Shown here piece after piece: positions 33,441 through 45,622 of a DNA stretch of 64,000 nt. The notes beneath the pieces were generated by a model, which saw only the letters and a program-made list of their open reading frames with translations, was not told the DNA's origin and searched no databases. The stretch lies in NCBI GenBank assembly GCA_958298945.1, contig OY282610.1, positions 24,886,233-24,950,232 of the forward strand, written 5' to 3'. The position numbers were made by a program, and so were the translations under genes. Each line of letters begins with the position of its first letter. Positions within the stretch are counted from its first letter, which is position 1. This DNA comes from Atherix ibis (taxonomy: Eukaryota > Arthropoda > Insecta > Diptera > Athericidae).

Positions 33441-35890
33441 TTTTTAAAACAAAATAACAAGGACAACGTAAAAAAAAATTTCCTCTGCTACATTTCGTTT
33501 TTGTTTTAGTTGAAAAAAAAATAACATATCACTCTTAGTGAACAATTTCATAATTACGACATAATTAGAAGCATCGATAGTATATAAATTATGGATATCA
33601 TTAAAAAACAAACAAAATGTAAGGCCTAAAAAATTCAGTTCTCAAACGCAATTGATACTAACAGGTCTCTTCTTTTCCATTAATCAAAGAAATACGGATC
33701 ACAGACATCTTCATACTAAAATGGACACCAAAGAGTCAGTTTCTTTTTGAATATAATGGCTTTGTTGAAAAATTTAAATTGGTTAATCCTGTACCAACGA
33801 TAGTCGATAAATAAAATAGAAAACTTGCTGCACGAAGAGTAAAGGATTTTTAAAAGGAACTCATACTATTTTTTATGAAAATGAAATGTGGATAAAAGTG
33901 GAGTTATCAATGATAGTAAAAACGGGCATTTATAATGTTTGAAAAATTTGCAAGAAAACGAATTTATCTTACAACAAAAAAAAACCTCCAAAACAATTAA
34001 TATTTAATATCATTAATCTCTGTTTAAATAAAATTTATCATCCTTTCTGCATAGACAATCTCTATCCAGATTTAATTTTGAAATGGATTCATTTTGAAAA
34101 ATTTACCAAAATATTTATGTTGGCTATTAAAGTCGAAAAAAAAAATCCGTTCAAAAGAAAAATGAAATTAGAAAATTCTTTCATTTAAGATATTTCAATG
34201 GTAAGAATTGCTTTGCAATTATTCCCGGGGGCCAGTTATATTCCGTTTCGAAATTGAAATTCCATTGAACTGAGCTGAAACTACCGAATAAATTTTTATT
34301 CAAAAAAACAGGGGAGGGGGAGTGGTGGTTTGACGGAATTCTTTTTCATAATCAATGCAATTTAGAAATTTATGAATAATTTAAGATAATAGAAAAGGAT
34401 ATCAAATAAAGGACAATAAATGGTAATAGTGAACAAATCAGTTTCGGCAAAGCGTATTGTCTATTCGTTTCTCATCGTTACTGTAAAGGACTTAATTTCG
34501 AATTTTCGAAAGGGACCCAAATCAATTCTGAAAAGGGTGAAAAAATTATGAAATAAATAAAAGCCGATTTTTCTGGATTTGTAGAATGAGTTATTCAAAT
34601 GTTCGATGAGGTTTAAAAGGAAAGTGGTAAGGGATGGGAGATGTGAAGACTACAATTGAGTCCATTGTGCATGTCCATAAAAAAAAGTGGATCCAGTTTT
34701 GGTTGGCCAATCCCTTCGAGTGTATCCATGTTCCGAGACAATCGTGAATTGCCTACGAATATGAACATAAGCTAAGAAATTGCCTAGAAGAGAGCGTATT
34801 ATACTCGCACTTGGGGCTATGAATTGGTGGCAACCGATGTGGAATTGCCTATCCGACTATCTGGCACAAGTTTCTTCTATGAGTGCCGGTATATACTCGT
34901 AGCATGAACACAATACACGAAATAGCCCGAAGACGAATACACATTCAGTTGCGTTGTTCATTCATTAATAATTTCCTGCCGGGTAAACGAGAGCCGCCAA
35001 ATCGTAAAAGGAAAATAGTAAAAGCTTATCCGATGGTGGTTAATATTTGTTGGAGGGCTAAGGGACTGCTAGATACCCTCCCAAATGGGGATGTATAAAA
35101 CCGATGCAAGAAAGATGATAATGGGTAGTGGGCCGAATGGTTGGCGTTTTAACATATGAGACTAATGAAGTGCTTTGCGGTCTCCTTCATGCCAACAAAG
35201 TGTCCTCTTGTATTCACATTTTCCTTGTATTTTGCATATTTTTTTCTTTATAAAATGCAGAAAATTAGCTGTTATTATTTTACTTAATATGTTGACGATG
35301 CAATGTTAAATTCTGAATTGCAGTACTCTAAACAAAAATGGATGGAAACAGGATATGTAAACTATTTAGTTATAATGATCAAATGGAGAAAAATCAAATA
35401 CTAACGAGACAAATGGCCAAGGAAGCCCTTTTGTACAATATCCTTGCATAAGCACTGTTCATATAATAGAGTAAATGTTATCATACTCGTATTCTGTTTA
35501 TTTATATTATTGTTTCTATTGCAAAAGTTATCATTATTATTATTATTTGTTATTTTTTTCTTCTATTTCCTTTCGTGTATAAATAAGTCGTATGATAACA
35601 TCAGCATATGTTCAAATATTGGGTATATATTCGCTTAAGGCGACATGCTTACAGTCTAACGGATATTTGGTCCTTGCGGATGAATGTTATTTTGATGTTG
35701 AACTATGAAAGATGGCAATTAGAAAAAATTAAGAGATCCTTTCCGATAGGCAAAATAAATATTTATCGATTTTTGTTTGCTTGGGAAAATAAAGTCAAAC
35801 AAGAAAAAAATTTTATTTTATTATACGAGTATTGATTGCTTCAGCTTTGCTATTATGCAAAAAATATTATTTTTACTTTTTATTTCATAG
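33441..35890. other. Unassigned stretch, no supported gene
   Basis: Mostly A/T-rich. A moderately GC block at 34630-35100 contains a 71-codon plus-strand frame (34883-35098) of unknown nature, rich in basic residues (PPNRKRKIVK). Nothing else stands out. Confidence 0.45.
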
Positions 35891-35894
35891 TTTC

Positions 35895-36396
35895 GATTGT
35901 CCGATTTGGGTAAATATGTTCCGATAATTTGTTGCCATTTTAAAGGTTACTTCCAAATGCCTCTCTCATATAGAAGGCCCTAGTCCCTATTGGTGAAATT
36001 AAGTGATTTTCACAATCTTCTCTCGATACCGATTTCTTACCAAAAATGGATGTTTTACAATGATAAAAAAATATGAAAATCGATTGGTGACAGGTCCGGA
36101 TAAAAACTGCCCAATCAAGCTCCCAGAGTTTCTGGCGAGTCATTATAGACGTGTGTAGCTTGGCTTTGTCCTAATGGAATTAGGTCAATCGTTAGCTTCA
36201 AATGGTCCAATTGTTGACAGTATAGGTCCGGATTTAGTGTTTTTGGTCATATGGAAGTAGCTCATAGTAGATGAATCCCTTCCAGTCTCACCAAATGCAT
36301 AGCAAAACCTTCCTGACCATTAGTCCTGGTTTGGCCACCGTTTAAGCCAATTCACCGCAATTTAACCACGATCATTTTTACACAATATTATCGTAC
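35895..36396 (-). pseudogene. Mariner fragment, Ammar/mellifera-like
   Basis: Minus-strand translation gives EGIHYELLPYDQ, TSIMTRQKLWELDWAVFIR, SIFIFFYHCKTSIFGKKSVS and REDCENHLISPI, ending around GSNL. These match the C-terminal half of mariners in which TRQKLWELGWEVL, YSPDLAPSDYHLF and SREDCENRL are standard. The second and third catalytic Asp positions are degraded. The N-terminal half is missing and the right side is cut by or abuts the next mariner at about 36396. Confidence 0.75.
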
Positions 36397-37700
36397 CAGG
36401 TGTATAAGCTTAAATCAGTTTTTTTTTTTTATAGAAAGCGAAAACAAATTTATTCAAAGTACTTGCCCTCGCAAGCTACACATTTTTTCCATCTCTCGGC
36501 CAATTTGTGGGTACCATGCCAAAAAAATTGGCATGGTACCTCTCATCAAGCCATGTTCGGACGTCTTCGTAAGAATCGAAGTGCTGCTTAGCGAGCGCGT
36601 GACCCATCGACGAAAACAAGTGGTAGTCGGAAGGGGCCAGGTCTGATTAATAAGCGGGGTGGGGTAGCACCTCCCAGTTGAGTGTCTCCAAGAAGTTTCG
36701 GACCATTTTTGATGTGTGCGATGGTGCGTTTTCGTGGAGGAAAATCAGCTTGTCATGTCTTTGTTGATAATTCGTCCTTTTTTCACGTAGAGCATGGTGC
36801 AATTTGATCAGTTGTTAGTGGTAGCGGTGGGCATTGACAGTTTCACCAGGTTTCAACATCTCATAGTAAACGATACCCTGCTGATCCCACCGAACGCACA
36901 GCATCGTCTCCCGTCCGAAGCGATTTGGTCTTGGGGAAGATGTTGATCGTTGGCAGGGATCAACCCACGATTTCTTGTGTTCAGGATTTTCGAAATATAT
37001 CCACTTTTCATCGCCTATCACAATCCGATGCAGGAGCTATTTTTTTTCTTGCGAGCAAGATTTCGCATGTGTTTTGGCGTTGCTCCATCTGCTTATCTAT
37101 CAATTCATGCGGCACCCATTTTCCGAACTTTTCAATCTTCCCCATGGCACGCAGACACATGGAAATGGCTGGTTGAGTAACACCCAATTGCTCCGCGAGC
37201 ATTTTTTACGATTGGGTATCGTCTTCATCCAAAATTGCCTGAAATTGATGGTCCTCAACTTTTCTGAGCCGATTTTCACGCTTCTTGTCCCACAAGTCAA
37301 AATTGCCATCTTTGAACCGACGAAACCAATCTCGGCACGTTGTTTCCAATAAAGCACTGTCACCATAGGCCTTCATAAGCATTCGATGCGATTCGGCAGC
37401 CGATTTCTTCAAATTGAAGCAGAAAAACAGAGCATAATTGGCTATGCCAGTTTTGCGACCATAAACACTATTCATAATTTCAGCCACCTGACTTGCATTT
37501 TCACTTTTATCAATCCAATATTATAAAATATACCAAATTTTCTCTTTGTTAACTTCCACCATTTACACCCTATAACTCACAACTGAATCGATAAGCAAAA
37601 AAGCTATAAAAGAATTTTTTTTTTTGGTTCGGAATGTCACTTTTCCAATGAGCACAAGTTTCAACTTACGAGTTATATAACACTACCGCCATCTAACGAA
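36397..37700 (-). pseudogene. Mariner transposase of the Hsmar1/cecropia-like type, inactivated
   Basis: The minus-strand coding remnant runs from an ATG at 37487 to a stop at 36450. In order it shows the helix-turn-helix region (IANYALFFCFNLKKSAAESH, then TCRDWFRRFKDGNFDL), AEQLGVTQPAISMCLRAMGK, IGDEKWIYFENPEHKKSWVD with the first catalytic Asp, YYEMLKPGETVNAHRY, a second catalytic motif altered to FLHENAPSHT (Asp to Glu), and SDLAPSDYHLF with the third Asp. The C-terminus is ERWKKCVACEGKYFE. Several frameshifts exist, and a 31-base hairpin at 36510-36540 replaces part of the C-terminal domain. The outer sequences near 36395 and 37680 may be eroded TIRs. Confidence 0.85.
36510..36540. repeat. 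Perfect 13-bp inverted repeat inside the mariner
   Basis: GGTACCATGCCAA, five A, then TTGGCATGGTACC. The right-hand arm is new relative to the family and displaces coding sequence, as expected from template switching. Confidence 0.95.
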
Positions 37701-38029
37701 AAAATAATATATCTCTTTTTATTCCCCCATTTTTAAATTTAAGTTTATCAAAAATATATTGAAATTGTAGTAAGAAAAAAATAAAATTAAATGATTGAAC
37801 AAAAACACAAAATAAAATATTTAAAAGAAAATTAAAAAGGATCAAGGAAAACATAAATTAAAAATTATTGATGATGGTTTCCGTTTTTTTTCAAAATAAA
37901 AAATTTTAGTATTGCTTTTAAAATAAAAGAGAAAATTTTTTTCTTTAGAAATTTTATAACAAAAAATTATTATAAAAAAATATTTTTTTTTTTGCTTTCA
38001 CCCCCTTTCCTGAGTTCTTACAGATCGTC
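37701..38029. other. AT-rich spacer
   Basis: A/T-rich, featureless sequence between the mariner and the satellite array. Confidence 0.6.
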
Positions 38030-38034
38030 TCGTC

Positions 38035-38900
38035 AACCATGGGCTAAGACTACTAAGGTAAGTCGTCAAGTTCAAAAGAGGCACTTCCAACACCAGAACG
38101 GGCCGAAGAATTGCCATGTGTAAAGTAAGTTGTCATGTGCCAAAGCGGCAGTTCCAAAGTTGGAACGAGCCGAAGAAGTGCTAAACGTAAAGTAAGTCGT
38201 TAAGTACAAAAGGGGCACTTTTAATACCAGAATGGGCCGAAGAAGTGCCAAGCGTAAAATAAGTTGTCAAGTACAAAAGGGGCACTTCCAACATCAAAAC
38301 GGGCTGAAGAAGTGCCAAGCGTAAAGTAAGTTGCCAAGTGCAAAAGGGGCACTTCCAACACCAGAACGGGCCGAAGAAGTGCCAAGCGTAAAGTAAGTTG
38401 TCATGTGCCAAAGGGGCAGTTCCAAAGTTAGAACGAGCCGAAGAAGTGCTAAACGTACAGTAAGTCGTTAAGTACAAAAGGGGCACTTTTAATACCAGAA
38501 TGGGCCGGAGAAGTGCCAAGCGTAAAATAAGTTGTCAAGTACAAAAGGGGCACTTCCAACATCAAAACGGGCTGAAGAAGTGCCAAGCGTAAAGTAAGTT
38601 GCCAAGTGCAAAAGGGGCACATCCAACACCAGAACGGGCCGAAGAAGTGCCAAGCGTAAAGTAAGTTGTCAAGTTCAAAAGGGACACTTCCAACATCAAA
38701 ACGGGCTGAAGAAGTGCCAAGCGTAAAGTAAGTCCTCAAGTGCAAAAGGGCCACTTCCAATATTAGAATGGGCCGAAGAAGTGACAAGCATAAACTAAGT
38801 CCTCAAGTGCAAAAGGGGCAGTTTCAATATCAGAACGGGCCAAAGAAGTGCCAAAGTAAGTCATCAAGTACGAAAGAGGCACTTCCAACACCATAGTGCC
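38035..38900. repeat. 67-bp satellite array with 268-bp higher-order period
   Basis: Thirteen or so units of about 67 bp, each containing GGGCCGAAGAAGTGCCAAGC, GTAAAGTAAGTtGtCAAGTg and CAAAAGGGGCACTTCCAAC. The unit type changes along the array. A block of four units starting near 38155 recurs exactly 268 bases later, with the same variants (AAGTTGGAACGAGCC, TTTTAATACCAGAATGGGCC, ATCAAAACGGGCTG). Hence two identical 112-codon minus-strand open frames at 38181-38519 and 38449-38787. These frames are by-products of the array: 67 is not a multiple of three, so the reading frame rotates from unit to unit. Confidence 0.95.
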
Positions 38901-40755
38901 AATCGTAGATTTGGGGATGGCCATGAAGCAGCATTTACCACCAAGACTGCTTCCGAAATGGCGCTCTCTCCATCGAATTATTTTCCGTTTTTATCTTGAC
39001 CTTCTCATTCTCTAGCGTACCTGCTTTCCCTCTGGAGAAGTTCACACCTTTGAAGTCAACAGTTTAAATATACCTCACGGCATGTATTTTTTTGTTCTTA
39101 TGTTTGGGTGCGAAGACGATAAAGAACACCTTCTGCAATCCCGCAAGGCTAGCCTGCCACCATGTCCTGTTAGTCTCTCGTCTTCTAGAGATTCTGATTA
39201 ACCTGTCAGAGCCATCACTCTAGGTCTTCACGTCCGCACACACCACCACCCAATGTTCTAACTCTCTTGGAGGTAGGCGTACAACAACATAAAACTTCTT
39301 CATTTTCAAAGCAGCACGCATCACTGACACCTTCAGACTATTGATGAACACTAACCACTAATTTTTCGTGGATACAATGGCTTCTTCATATTAGGTTGTA
39401 GGTTTTTAGAGCCCCATATATCTCAATTTTGATTATTTATGTAACCACCGAATGTGAAAAAAGCCGCATTGCTGAAGAAAATTTTGCTAATAAGAATTTA
39501 GAAAATATATTTTGCCCACATCCAATAACAAATATGCTAATTTGGACCTTTTTATTAGTTGTATAATTTTAAGACCTTTTGATTATTCATTTCGATAGTT
39601 AATAGCATTTGAGGATATGCTCTTAAAATAAACAGATTCTCAATTTGAATCTTTTTAATCTGGGAATATTATTAAGAAAATATCTCATTAATTTTTATAT
39701 ATTTTTTTCTCTCCATTTAATTTAAATATGCATAAAATCCTCCTTATTGCAAGTAAACAAGTGTAAAATTAATTTAGCATTTAATAATATTAAATGATTA
39801 ACGATTATTATATTATGTGAAAATAAAGAAAGGAAAAATGATAATTGATTTTTCCGCTATACCATAGTGTCCTGTGTGCGTTTCCTCTATACATTATAAA
39901 GGATATAGGAACAAATATTCCATTAATTTTATTATTAAACTAATAAATAAATTTTAATTATAATTTGATTTTTTGATTTTAATTAAAATTTACTCATAAA
40001 CTTGAGTATCTTTTGCATAATATTATTAATATTAAACTGGTTCGAATTGGATTTTAGCGCATTCGTATGATTAATATACGAGCAGCTTTACAATTTTATA
40101 ATTATATAATATTGAAAATTATTATAAGCAATTATTGAATTATGATTTTCTCAAATAGAAAATATTATCTTTTTTCATATGAAAATTATTCATAAAAATT
40201 AGTAATGTGGTAGTGGATTTTTTTATAAACTTTTGTGTAAGTAAATTGTTCGTAAAATAAATATTTTACCAAAAAATATGCATTGTTATTTATTTAAGGA
40301 TCTTCTGGAAAATTATAGACAATATTCCAAAATTATACTAAATATTTAAAGTGTATTTCTTGATGTATAATTTGATGAGAAAATTCGTTTCAATACCATA
40401 ATTTAATTTAAATTATATTTTTTCCTTAAATTCATTCGGAATGTGCTATTTGTTGCCATTTTGGTGACCTATCATTTTTTTAGTTGATATTTAACATTCA
40501 TAAAGAGTAGACGTGGCACAATTATTATTAAGCGTTATAACTTTCAATAATGTGTAATTATTGTAAAAATATATTTTACGGAAATTATTCATTAATTATA
40601 ATGAATAATTTCAATGGTCATAGTTAGGGATTTGATGGACCAAAACCTGGATGTCTTAGAACCAGCCGTACAATCGAGAAAAAACAGTCTGGAAATTTCC
40701 ATAAAGAAAATGCGCAGAAATTCTGAATCTTTCTCAAACGGTTTTTTGGTATATT
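38901..40755. other. Unassigned stretch, no supported gene
   Basis: The part to 39400 has near-normal GC with no long open frame and may be a decayed LINE tail. The rest is A/T-rich and featureless. Confidence 0.45.
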
Positions 40756-40759
40756 TTCC

Positions 40760-41560
40760 ATAAAAAAATGCATTCATAGCCGTAGAAGACTGAGGTGTTA
40801 CAGGACCTTCAGGCTACAGATCTTATGAGTATTTGAGCGGAAAAATTTAAGGTCTCCTTAGACAAGATCCGGGTTTAAACAAGAAATTTATAATCAGTGA
40901 CGAAGCTGATTTTGGTTTAGGGGGCTTCGTCAATAGACAAAAAATCCGCTTCTGAGGACGTGAAAATCCATAGGCAATTTACGGACGACCTCTTTACCCT
41001 CGTAGAGTAACTGTGTGGTGAAGTGTTAGGGCTGGAGGTGTCATTGATCCGAATTTCTTCGACGATTCTACTGCTAATGATGTTATGGTGATTGTTACCC
41101 TTAATTGGTATTCATCCTTGAATTGGACCATGTGCTTCCAATAGAACGGCACCACGTCTTACACTGAACGCGCGACAATGGAAATTCTATGATCGATGTT
41201 TCCTGACCGAAAAAGTATCAATGTTGATTGTTTTATTTTCCTTTTTTATGAAAAATTGAAAGCACTAAGGTCTATGCTAATAGACAGAAGACAATTGGGT
41301 AACTTTATGAAAATATACACAACCAAATCAATAAAGTTAGCCCGGTAATGCGTGAAAGCATGCCGAAAGATATCATCCAAAAGGCAGATAATTGGCACAA
41401 TGTCAGAGGCAATAATTTAGTGAATATTATTTTCCATACATAATTCAAAAATCTATATTAAAGAATAGATTTACCAATAAATTACCATTTTTTTTTCAAT
41501 TCTGGAAAATTATGTGCGAACAATGTTATTGTATAAAGTTATCTTTAGACCACCCTGTAA
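40760..41560 (+). pseudogene. Tc1/mariner-superfamily transposase remnant
   Basis: Across frameshifts the plus strand reads TEVLQDLQATDLMS.WAEKF, the segment before the first Asp, then SDEADFGLGGFVNRQKIRF. A later segment matches the QQDGA region in corrupted form (VLPIERHHVLH.TRDNG). It matches the family at 32795 and 61730. No TIR pair is clear, and numerous stops show it is inactive. Confidence 0.65.
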
Positions 41561-41895
41561 AAGATATCGTGAACTATTTAAATATAATAACAAGCAAATT
41601 TATTGCAATTCTTAAATTTTTAAATTAAAATTCTTAATTTTTAACAATTCTTCAATTCGATCCTTCTCCAGAATTAATAAGGCTTATTTGAGCTAACCTT
41701 AATAAGTTTCGTGGCCATTACCAATTTAAGTTATGAGGGGTATTACTAGGTAGGGTCACTGAGAATAATTATTTTGCAAGGGAATTATGCATGAAACTTT
41801 TTATAACGAGCAACAGCCAAAACAAGAAAATTATAAGAAGTAATCACAATATAACGAAAGATTTTTATTTGAATAGATGCGATACGATGAGAGTT
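41561..41895. other. AT-rich spacer
   Basis: Nothing identified between the transposase remnant and the LINE remnants. Confidence 0.5.
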
Positions 41896-41899
41896 GAAA

Positions 41900-42560
41900 A
41901 GCTTAGTATAACACCATAGTTCGAGTCGGTAAGTCTAGATCGATTAAACGATGGTATTATATATAAGTAATTCGCTGTCAGTTGTAAGATTTCAGATGTT
42001 CTAAGTAGTTTTTTATACTATCTACTCACTTTGAGTCCTTTTAGTGTTCGAGGATATAATTTTGTAAAATATTTGGGGTACAGACAAACTTTTTGTAGGT
42101 TGTAATTATTGCTGTATTGTCTGCGTAAATTGCAGTGAGGATGTAACTATACTCAGGAATGTCCGCGTCATAGATACTATAGGGGATAGGCCCAAAGATT
42201 CTGTTCTTAGGTATGTTAGATATAACTGAAAATTTTGTGGAGTATTTATGATTAATGGTAGATTGTAAATATTGTCATAAGAGGTTTTTATAGTAGAATA
42301 AGGAAAGAAGAAATGGTTTCAGTTTTCAGAAATGTGTCTAGAAACACACCTGGATAATACCCTTTTATCTGAAATGAGTATGCAATTTAATCTATAAGAT
42401 GATAGGTTTGTATAATAGTGGAATATTCTGCTCTAAAGCTAAACTGATGATCTTAAAATATGCTGGACGATTCAAGTATATGACAGGATCGTTTAAGGAT
42501 CAGTTTCTCAAAAAATTTACACATAATTAGGAGTAAGTTAACTTTTAGATGTGAATTGCA
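41900..42560 (-). pseudogene. Jockey-type RT fragment
   Basis: Read on the minus strand: FEKLILKR near 42505, DHQFSFRAEYSTI near 42440, YYPGVFLD near 42350, then SIFGPIPYSIYDADIPE and ILTAIYADNTAIIT near 42130. The last block is the catalytic motif, with YADD changed to YADN. The order is right for a jockey-clade reverse transcriptase. Stops and a deletion between 42300 and 42230 make it dead. Confidence 0.75.
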
Positions 42561-42569
42561 TAAACGGAT

Positions 42570-44460
42570 AGAATTTAAATAATTTTATCTTTTTTACAGA
42601 TATCTACAATTATACCATAGTAACAATGAGATCTATATAATAGTTCACATTTACATGAATGGTTATAAGGAGTAAACATCTATTGAAGCTTTTCCTGGTA
42701 GACTGTACTTGTGTTAAGACTCAGTATTTTAATAAATGACAGGACCAATGACGCCTAAGTCTTCTATGGGTATTTCTAGAAAATTGCACGAGGGGATTAG
42801 TATGAAACTTTTTATAATGAAACACAGCCACATCAAAATCAAATGGGACTCTAAGATACCGATAACTAGCAGTATTGCGTACATAAAAAAGAGCGTCAAA
42901 ACTTGTGCGGAATATATTTGATTGGAAGGATTAAATTCGACGTGAATTGGTAGGCTTCGAAGAACTCCAGTGTTCTAGTCCATAAGTCCAAATTATAAAC
43001 AAAAAGAAGAAAAACGTTTATTCTACAACGAATATAAAAAAAAGCATTGAACAATTTCCAAAGTCTTTTTGAGTGAAAGAACTAAATTCGACGAGAATTG
43101 GTAGGCTTAGTAGAGCCTTCGAATTCTAGTCCGTAAGTTCAAATTATAGGGTGGACCATAAATATGGTGCAAATTTAAAAGTTGCATTTTAAAAAGTAAA
43201 TTTAAAAATATGAGTGCTTATTTTTTCAAATTTCTGGTTTTATTAGAAAGATTGAAACTTGAAATTTACGAACGAAACTCAACATCATTTAAATGATGGC
43301 TGGCCTTACAGTACCCCATTCGCTCGATCCAATTTTTCAGTACATTTTCGATTGTCTGGGCCTGTATCTCTTTAATGACAACTTTGATTTCGTGTTTCAA
43401 GGCGTCAATTCTCTCTGGATGGCTTGCGTAACATTTATCCTTAATGGCTCCCCACAGAAAATAATCCAACGTGCTCTAATTATAACTCCGAGCCGGCCAA
43501 TTGATATCAGAATTTCGGCTGATTATTCGGTTTTTGAAAGTTCTCGAACTATTTCCCAGTTTTCTGGGAATGATGTTGTGTTTCATTCTTAAATTTCAAG
43601 GTTCAATCTTTCTTATAAAATCGGAAATTTGAAAAAATGTGCACTTAACTTTTATTAACAAAAAAAAGAAAAACTTTAATTCTACAACGAATATAAAAAT
43701 AAGCATTGAAAATTTTCCAAAGTCTTTTTGAGTAAAACGACTGAATTCGAGGGTAATTGGATGGGTTAGTAGAGCCCCAGAATTCTAGTCCGTAAGTCCA
43801 AATTATTAAAAAAAAATTAACATCAACAATTTTTGGAAGTATTTTTGAATGAAAGAATTGGATTCGACAGAAATTAAAAGGCTTTTAGAGCCCCAGAGTT
43901 CTAGTGCGTAAGTTCATATGGGTTTCAGTAGGGCATTATCTAAAAGTACTTTGCTGTCTATTATAAGTGTAAAACGTTTGCTTAGAAGTCCAAATAGTTG
44001 TAAATATCATCTTTTTAGTTCTTGTTTTTTTAGTCTTCTGCGTGGATTCCAGGTCAAGCTTTTGGGTAAGATCAGTCCGAGGTACCAAACTAAAAAATTA
44101 TGTATTGGTATAATACTGTCATTAAAGAATATGGGAGGACATGGTTCGTGGATAGATTTATGTTCATAGGGTTTTTATTTAGTTTTGGAGAATTTCAGGA
44201 GCATGTTGGGGATTTTTGCTAGATGCAAGATGGTCCGTATCATCAACGTATATAGCAAAGAAGGTATTAGGACAGATTGGGATGTCGGATATTGTAGAGG
44301 TGGGTTCAAGTTTTCTACCCTGTGGAACACCGGCCAATATCGGAGAGATATTGGAGAGTTGGTTGGATTTGTTTACTTGGAAGTGTCAAGTGAAAAAGTT
44401 GAAAACCTTACGACTACTAAATAGACGAAAGGATGAATCCTCTTAAGTTTTCAGAGTAAG
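42570..44460 (-). pseudogene. Jockey-type LINE 3' part with tandem internal repeats
   Basis: On the minus strand it begins with an RT block near 44330 (GVPQGRKLEP region) and continues through thumb and post-RT sequence (44130-43920). It then enters a tandem array of about 150-bp units (43915-42930), each encoding TYGLELWGS.-like sequence. The 3' end near 42735-42570 matches the plus-strand copy ending at 54200 (TACTGAGTaCAAG..AACTCTACCAGGA). A Tc1/mariner remnant (43147-43656) interrupts the array. The element is inactive. Confidence 0.75.
43147..43656 (-). mobile_element. Internally deleted Tc1/mariner nested in the LINE
   Basis: About 510 bases split an otherwise continuous LINE repeat unit (CAAATTAT left, TAACAAAAAAAAGAAAAAC right). 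On the minus strand they encode the transposase C-terminus: DYFLWGAIKDKCYASHPERI and DALKHEIKVVIKEIQAQTIE. The start is AGGGTGGACCATAAATATGG with a TA just outside. The right TIR is weak. Confidence 0.75.
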
Positions 44461-45548
44461 CCCGAATGTCAAACTCTATCCAAAGCAAATTAAATTCTTA
44501 GTGAAATTTTTTTTTATCTATGATCTATGAACATATTCAAAATGTTACTAATCTCAAAATTTAAAGAATATTTTCAACTAATGAAAAGAGAATTTAGTTT
44601 TTGATTATTTTTTTAATTTTCTTTTTATTTAATTATTTTTATATTCATTTGGGAGAGGGCAGTAGGGAAGAAACGAAAATAATATTCTGAAAATTTTTAG
44701 ATTAACTCGAAAATTTTTCCACTGACATTTGTAAGGTTTTTCGTGATAAAATTTAAACACAAGAAAAACAAACTGAAAATAATTCTGTACTGGTTAAGAC
44801 TTCTTATTATTTTGTGCATCCTTTTATTCAATTACAAGAAGAATAGGATTCAAAGAACAATTGCAAGTATCCCCAGTGAATGAATATTGTTGAAAGGACC
44901 ATAAAAGCAGAGGGCTTCAAGTGCATATTGTGAGAGTGGATCAAGTCAAATTGGTGCAATGGTGTACAAGTGCTGGTCTTTGTGATATCGTTTTCTCTCT
45001 TTTTACTTATTTATGTGCTCCTTAAAGTTTAAATATCTTGTAGAATCTGCCATCTGTAAAAGTTTCGAGATTAACAATTGTGTGAATTATCCTAAAATGC
45101 TCCCAGGTACAACTTGTACATGTACGAGTATTCTGGTGCACACATCAACTGATTCTTAATTCGTCCTGCTGGCACTACAAGTAGATGAGACTGTCCATAT
45201 AATCTTTTGTAAGTTTTCCTTTTATTTTCTGCAATATTCAAGGTGCATTTCTAAACAAAATCTACTATAACAGTATTCGGTGTTTTTATTTGGTTTCTTT
45301 TCAGGTTTATTTCATTACTTACAGTCTAATTGTTAGACTTTGTTATAAATTTATTGTTATTTTTGAATTTTTTTTATTTTCGCAAAACTTACCTTTTAGT
45401 GCAGATATAAGGATTAATTTGTATAAATAATTTTTTTAAAAAAATAAAATCAAGGATTTAATTAGATTTTTTTTTATAGATTCGTTAGTTTTACTCTTGG
45501 TTAATAGTTAGTTTCATATTTATCAAAATGTATTAATTAGATTTTTCA
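44461..45548. other. Unassigned stretch, no supported gene
   Basis: A/T-rich with a moderate-GC block at 44860-45210 that has no open frame of note. Confidence 0.5.
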
Positions 45549-45563
45549 AAAATCTTTTTAATT
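45549..45563. repeat. Target-site duplication of the RTE-like LINE, 3' copy
   Basis: AAAATCTTTTTAATT, identical to 47741-47755. The two copies define the element boundaries. Confidence 0.85.
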
Positions 45564-45622
45564 TTTTATTTGACAGGTTTTTTATTTCTATGTTACACAT
45601 AGACATGAGAACACAGTCACTC

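Noticed and set aside
36925..37352. Plus-strand frames over the mariner
   Set aside because: Antisense of the transposase coding strand.
38181..38787. Two identical 112-codon proteins on the minus strand
   Set aside because: They arise from the 268-bp higher-order satellite period. Neighbouring units encode the same bases in other frames, so there is no selection on one frame.
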